Positions 45,734-46,882 of a stretch of DNA of 46,882 nt are shown here, piece by piece. The stretch covers positions 1-46,882 of the forward strand of contig JABXHM010000031.1 in assembly GCA_013373625.1 (NCBI GenBank), written 5' to 3'. This DNA comes from Alteromonadaceae bacterium. Its GTDB lineage: Bacteria > Pseudomonadota > Gammaproteobacteria > Enterobacterales > Alteromonadaceae. Position 1 is the first letter of the stretch. The number at the start of each line of letters is the position of its first letter. Made by a program: the position numbers and the translations under genes. Below the pieces are notes generated by a model. That model worked only from the letters and a program-made list of their open reading frames with translations, made no database searches and was not told where the DNA came from.

Positions 45734-45814
45734 TAGGGACTATCTTATAAAGTATCTGACACCGACCGTTCTGATGTCGGCAAATTCGGATACGCATCAG
45801 CCAAAAGAGAACGC

Positions 45815-46711
45815 ATGTCGGCAAAACATCCCATCATCGCTATTACCGGGTCATCGGGCTCCGGAACTACAACTACCACGAATGCGATTCGACACATTTT
45901 TCGTAATTTGAATATTGATGCAGCATACGTAGGCGGCGACAGTTTTCACCGCTTTACCCGACCAGAGATGGAAGTCGAAATTCGCAAAGCCCAGGAGCAA
46001 GGGCGGCACATTAGTTATTTTGGCCCCAAAGCCAACGACTTTGCCTTGCTGGAAACGCTGTTTCAACAATATGCCGACGACGGCATCGGCCAATTTCGCC
46101 AGTACTTGCATACCTTTGATGACGCCGTGCCGTTTAACCAAATGCCAGGTACCTTTACGCCATGGCAGGAATTACCCAAAGACACCGACTTACTGTTTTA
46201 TGAAGGCTTACATGGCGGGGTGAAAACCGATGACATTGACGTGGCCAAACACGTTGATTTACTGGTGGGCATGGTACCCATTGTTAACCTTGAATGGATT
46301 CAAAAAATAGTCCGCGACACCACCGACCGCGGGCATTCAAGAGAAGCGGTAATGAGCAGTATTGTGCGCGGCCTCGACGACTATTTTCACTACATAACGC
46401 CGCAATTTTCGCGTACTCACATTAATTTTCAGCGCGTACCCACGGTAGATACCTCCAACCCGTTCAGTGCCCGCGAAATTCCCACCCAGGACGAAAGCTT
46501 TGTGGTGGTGCGGTTTCGACGCGAAATGAAAAACGTGGATTTTCCGTATTTATTGCAAATGATAGACGGTGCGTTTATGTCGCGCATTAACACCCTTGTT
46601 GTACCCGGCGGTAAAATGGGCCTGGCAATGGAGTTAATATTAACCCCGCTCATTGAAGATCTGATGAAGCGCAAGAAGAGCCGCGGCTATCAAATGGACT
46701 GGGTGCAATAA
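45815..46711 (+). CDS. prkB: Phosphoribulokinase-like protein PrkB
   Basis: The 298-residue protein matches bacterial PrkB. It has the P-loop AITGSSGSGTTTTTNAI, the HRFTRPEMEVEIRK segment, FYEGLHGGV (Walker-B-like) and MVPIVNLEWIQKIVRD. The family phosphorylates ribulose 5-phosphate in autotrophs, but in heterotrophic gammaproteobacteria the substrate is unknown. No RuBisCO or other Calvin gene is seen. An AGAG-type ribosome site precedes the ATG. It is followed by a long inverted repeat at the window end. Confidence 0.92.
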   Translation: MSAKHPIIAITGSSGSGTTTTTNAIRHIFRNLNIDAAYVGGDSFHRFTRPEMEVEIRKAQEQGRHISYFGPKANDFALLETLFQQYADDGIGQFRQYLHTFDDAVPFNQMPGTFTPWQELPKDTDLLFYEGLHGGVKTDDIDVAKHVDLLVGMVPIVNLEWIQKIVRDTTDRGHSREAVMSSIVRGLDDYFHYITPQFSRTHINFQRVPTVDTSNPFSAREIPTQDESFVVVRFRREMKNVDFPYLLQMIDGAFMSRINTLVVPGGKMGLAMELILTPLIEDLMKRKKSRGYQMDWVQ

Positions 46712-46718
46712 CCAGGCC

Positions 46719-46882
46719 TTACATCGTTAGTCAACACCCCGGTTTTACACTTTTTGGCACAGTAACAACGCACTACTGCACCCACTGATAAAACGTATTT
46801 GACACGCTTTGTAAGGGGGTGCAGTAGTGCGTTGTGACTGCGCCACAGAGTGCAAAACCGGGGGTGTTGACTAACGATGTAA
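46719..46882. repeat. Long inverted repeat (about 66-nt arms, 33-nt spacer) at the window end
   Basis: The left arm 46719-46783 and right arm 46817-46882 are near-perfect reverse complements, with about five mismatches and one gap. Outer ends read TTACATCGTTAGTCAACACC and its complement. It starts eight bases after the prkB stop and ends at the last base of the window. It resembles a MITE-like or other palindromic intergenic element; it may also end prkB transcription. Confidence 0.85.

Noticed and set aside
46719..46882. Integron attC site
   Set aside because: The outer ends have GTTAG...CTAAC in the opposite order to attC (RYYYAAC...GTTRRRY), and no cassette or integrase is present.

Overview
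The window looks like the chromosome of a marine gammaproteobacterium, most probably an Alteromonadaceae member (Alteromonas/Salinimonas/Aestuariibacter-like). The evidence is moderate GC, a DUF3718 protein and a PEP-CTERM-like lectin, a Shewanella/Alteromonas-type chemosensory cluster, and conserved housekeeping blocks (groSL, fxsA-cutA-dsbD, aroQ-accBC, prmA-dusB-fis, purH-purD). Genus cannot be fixed from the sequence alone. No tRNA, rRNA, CRISPR, transposase or phage gene was seen.

Layout. 1-537: 5' end of groEL and complete groES (minus strand), driven by a clear sigma-32 promoter. 887-4007: an overlapping operon of exported alpha/beta hydrolase, LytS-type histidine kinase and LytTR response regulator. 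4211-5218: membrane-anchored endonuclease/exonuclease/phosphatase protein. 5470-13439: hexuronate catabolism, with uxaC, uxuB and kdgK, a LacI-family regulator and a DctPQM TRAP transporter; two copies of one 16-bp palindromic operator (TTGCCACCGGTGGCAA) lie upstream of uxaC and dctP. 14139-17249: fxsA, cutA, dsbD. 17429-28069: a ten-gene chemosensory cluster (MCP, STAS protein, receiver-PP2C-kinase protein, CheY, CheA, CheW, PAS-MCP, CheR, CheD, CheB) in the order I recall for Shewanella Che1, which links chemosensing to a CrsR/CrsA sigma-S partner switch. 28301-30558: aroQ-accB-accC.

30640-37401 holds accessory genes inserted in the usual accC-prmA neighbourhood: a candidate Fur-controlled small RNA, a DUF3718 protein, a FAN1-like VRR-NUC nuclease fused to a DEDDh exonuclease, an HNH protein, a CPXCG protein, a flavin-reductase-like protein, a Tat-exported HiPIP and an amidase lipoprotein. 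37634-44035: prmA, dusB-fis, purH, an exported methyltransferase-like protein and purD. 44173-46711: lectin-like surface protein, small membrane protein and PrkB. The window ends exactly at the end of a long (~66-nt arms) inverted repeat.

The most interesting items are the candidate Fur-regulated sRNA (30748-30845) and its shared operator-like 15-mer upstream of the HiPIP gene, the FAN1-DEDDh fusion nuclease, the structured palindromic elements at 33832-33897 and 46719-46882, the attenuator-like structure between uxuB and kdgK, and the chemosensory/partner-switch cluster. All functional statements come from motif recognition by eye; no database search was possible.
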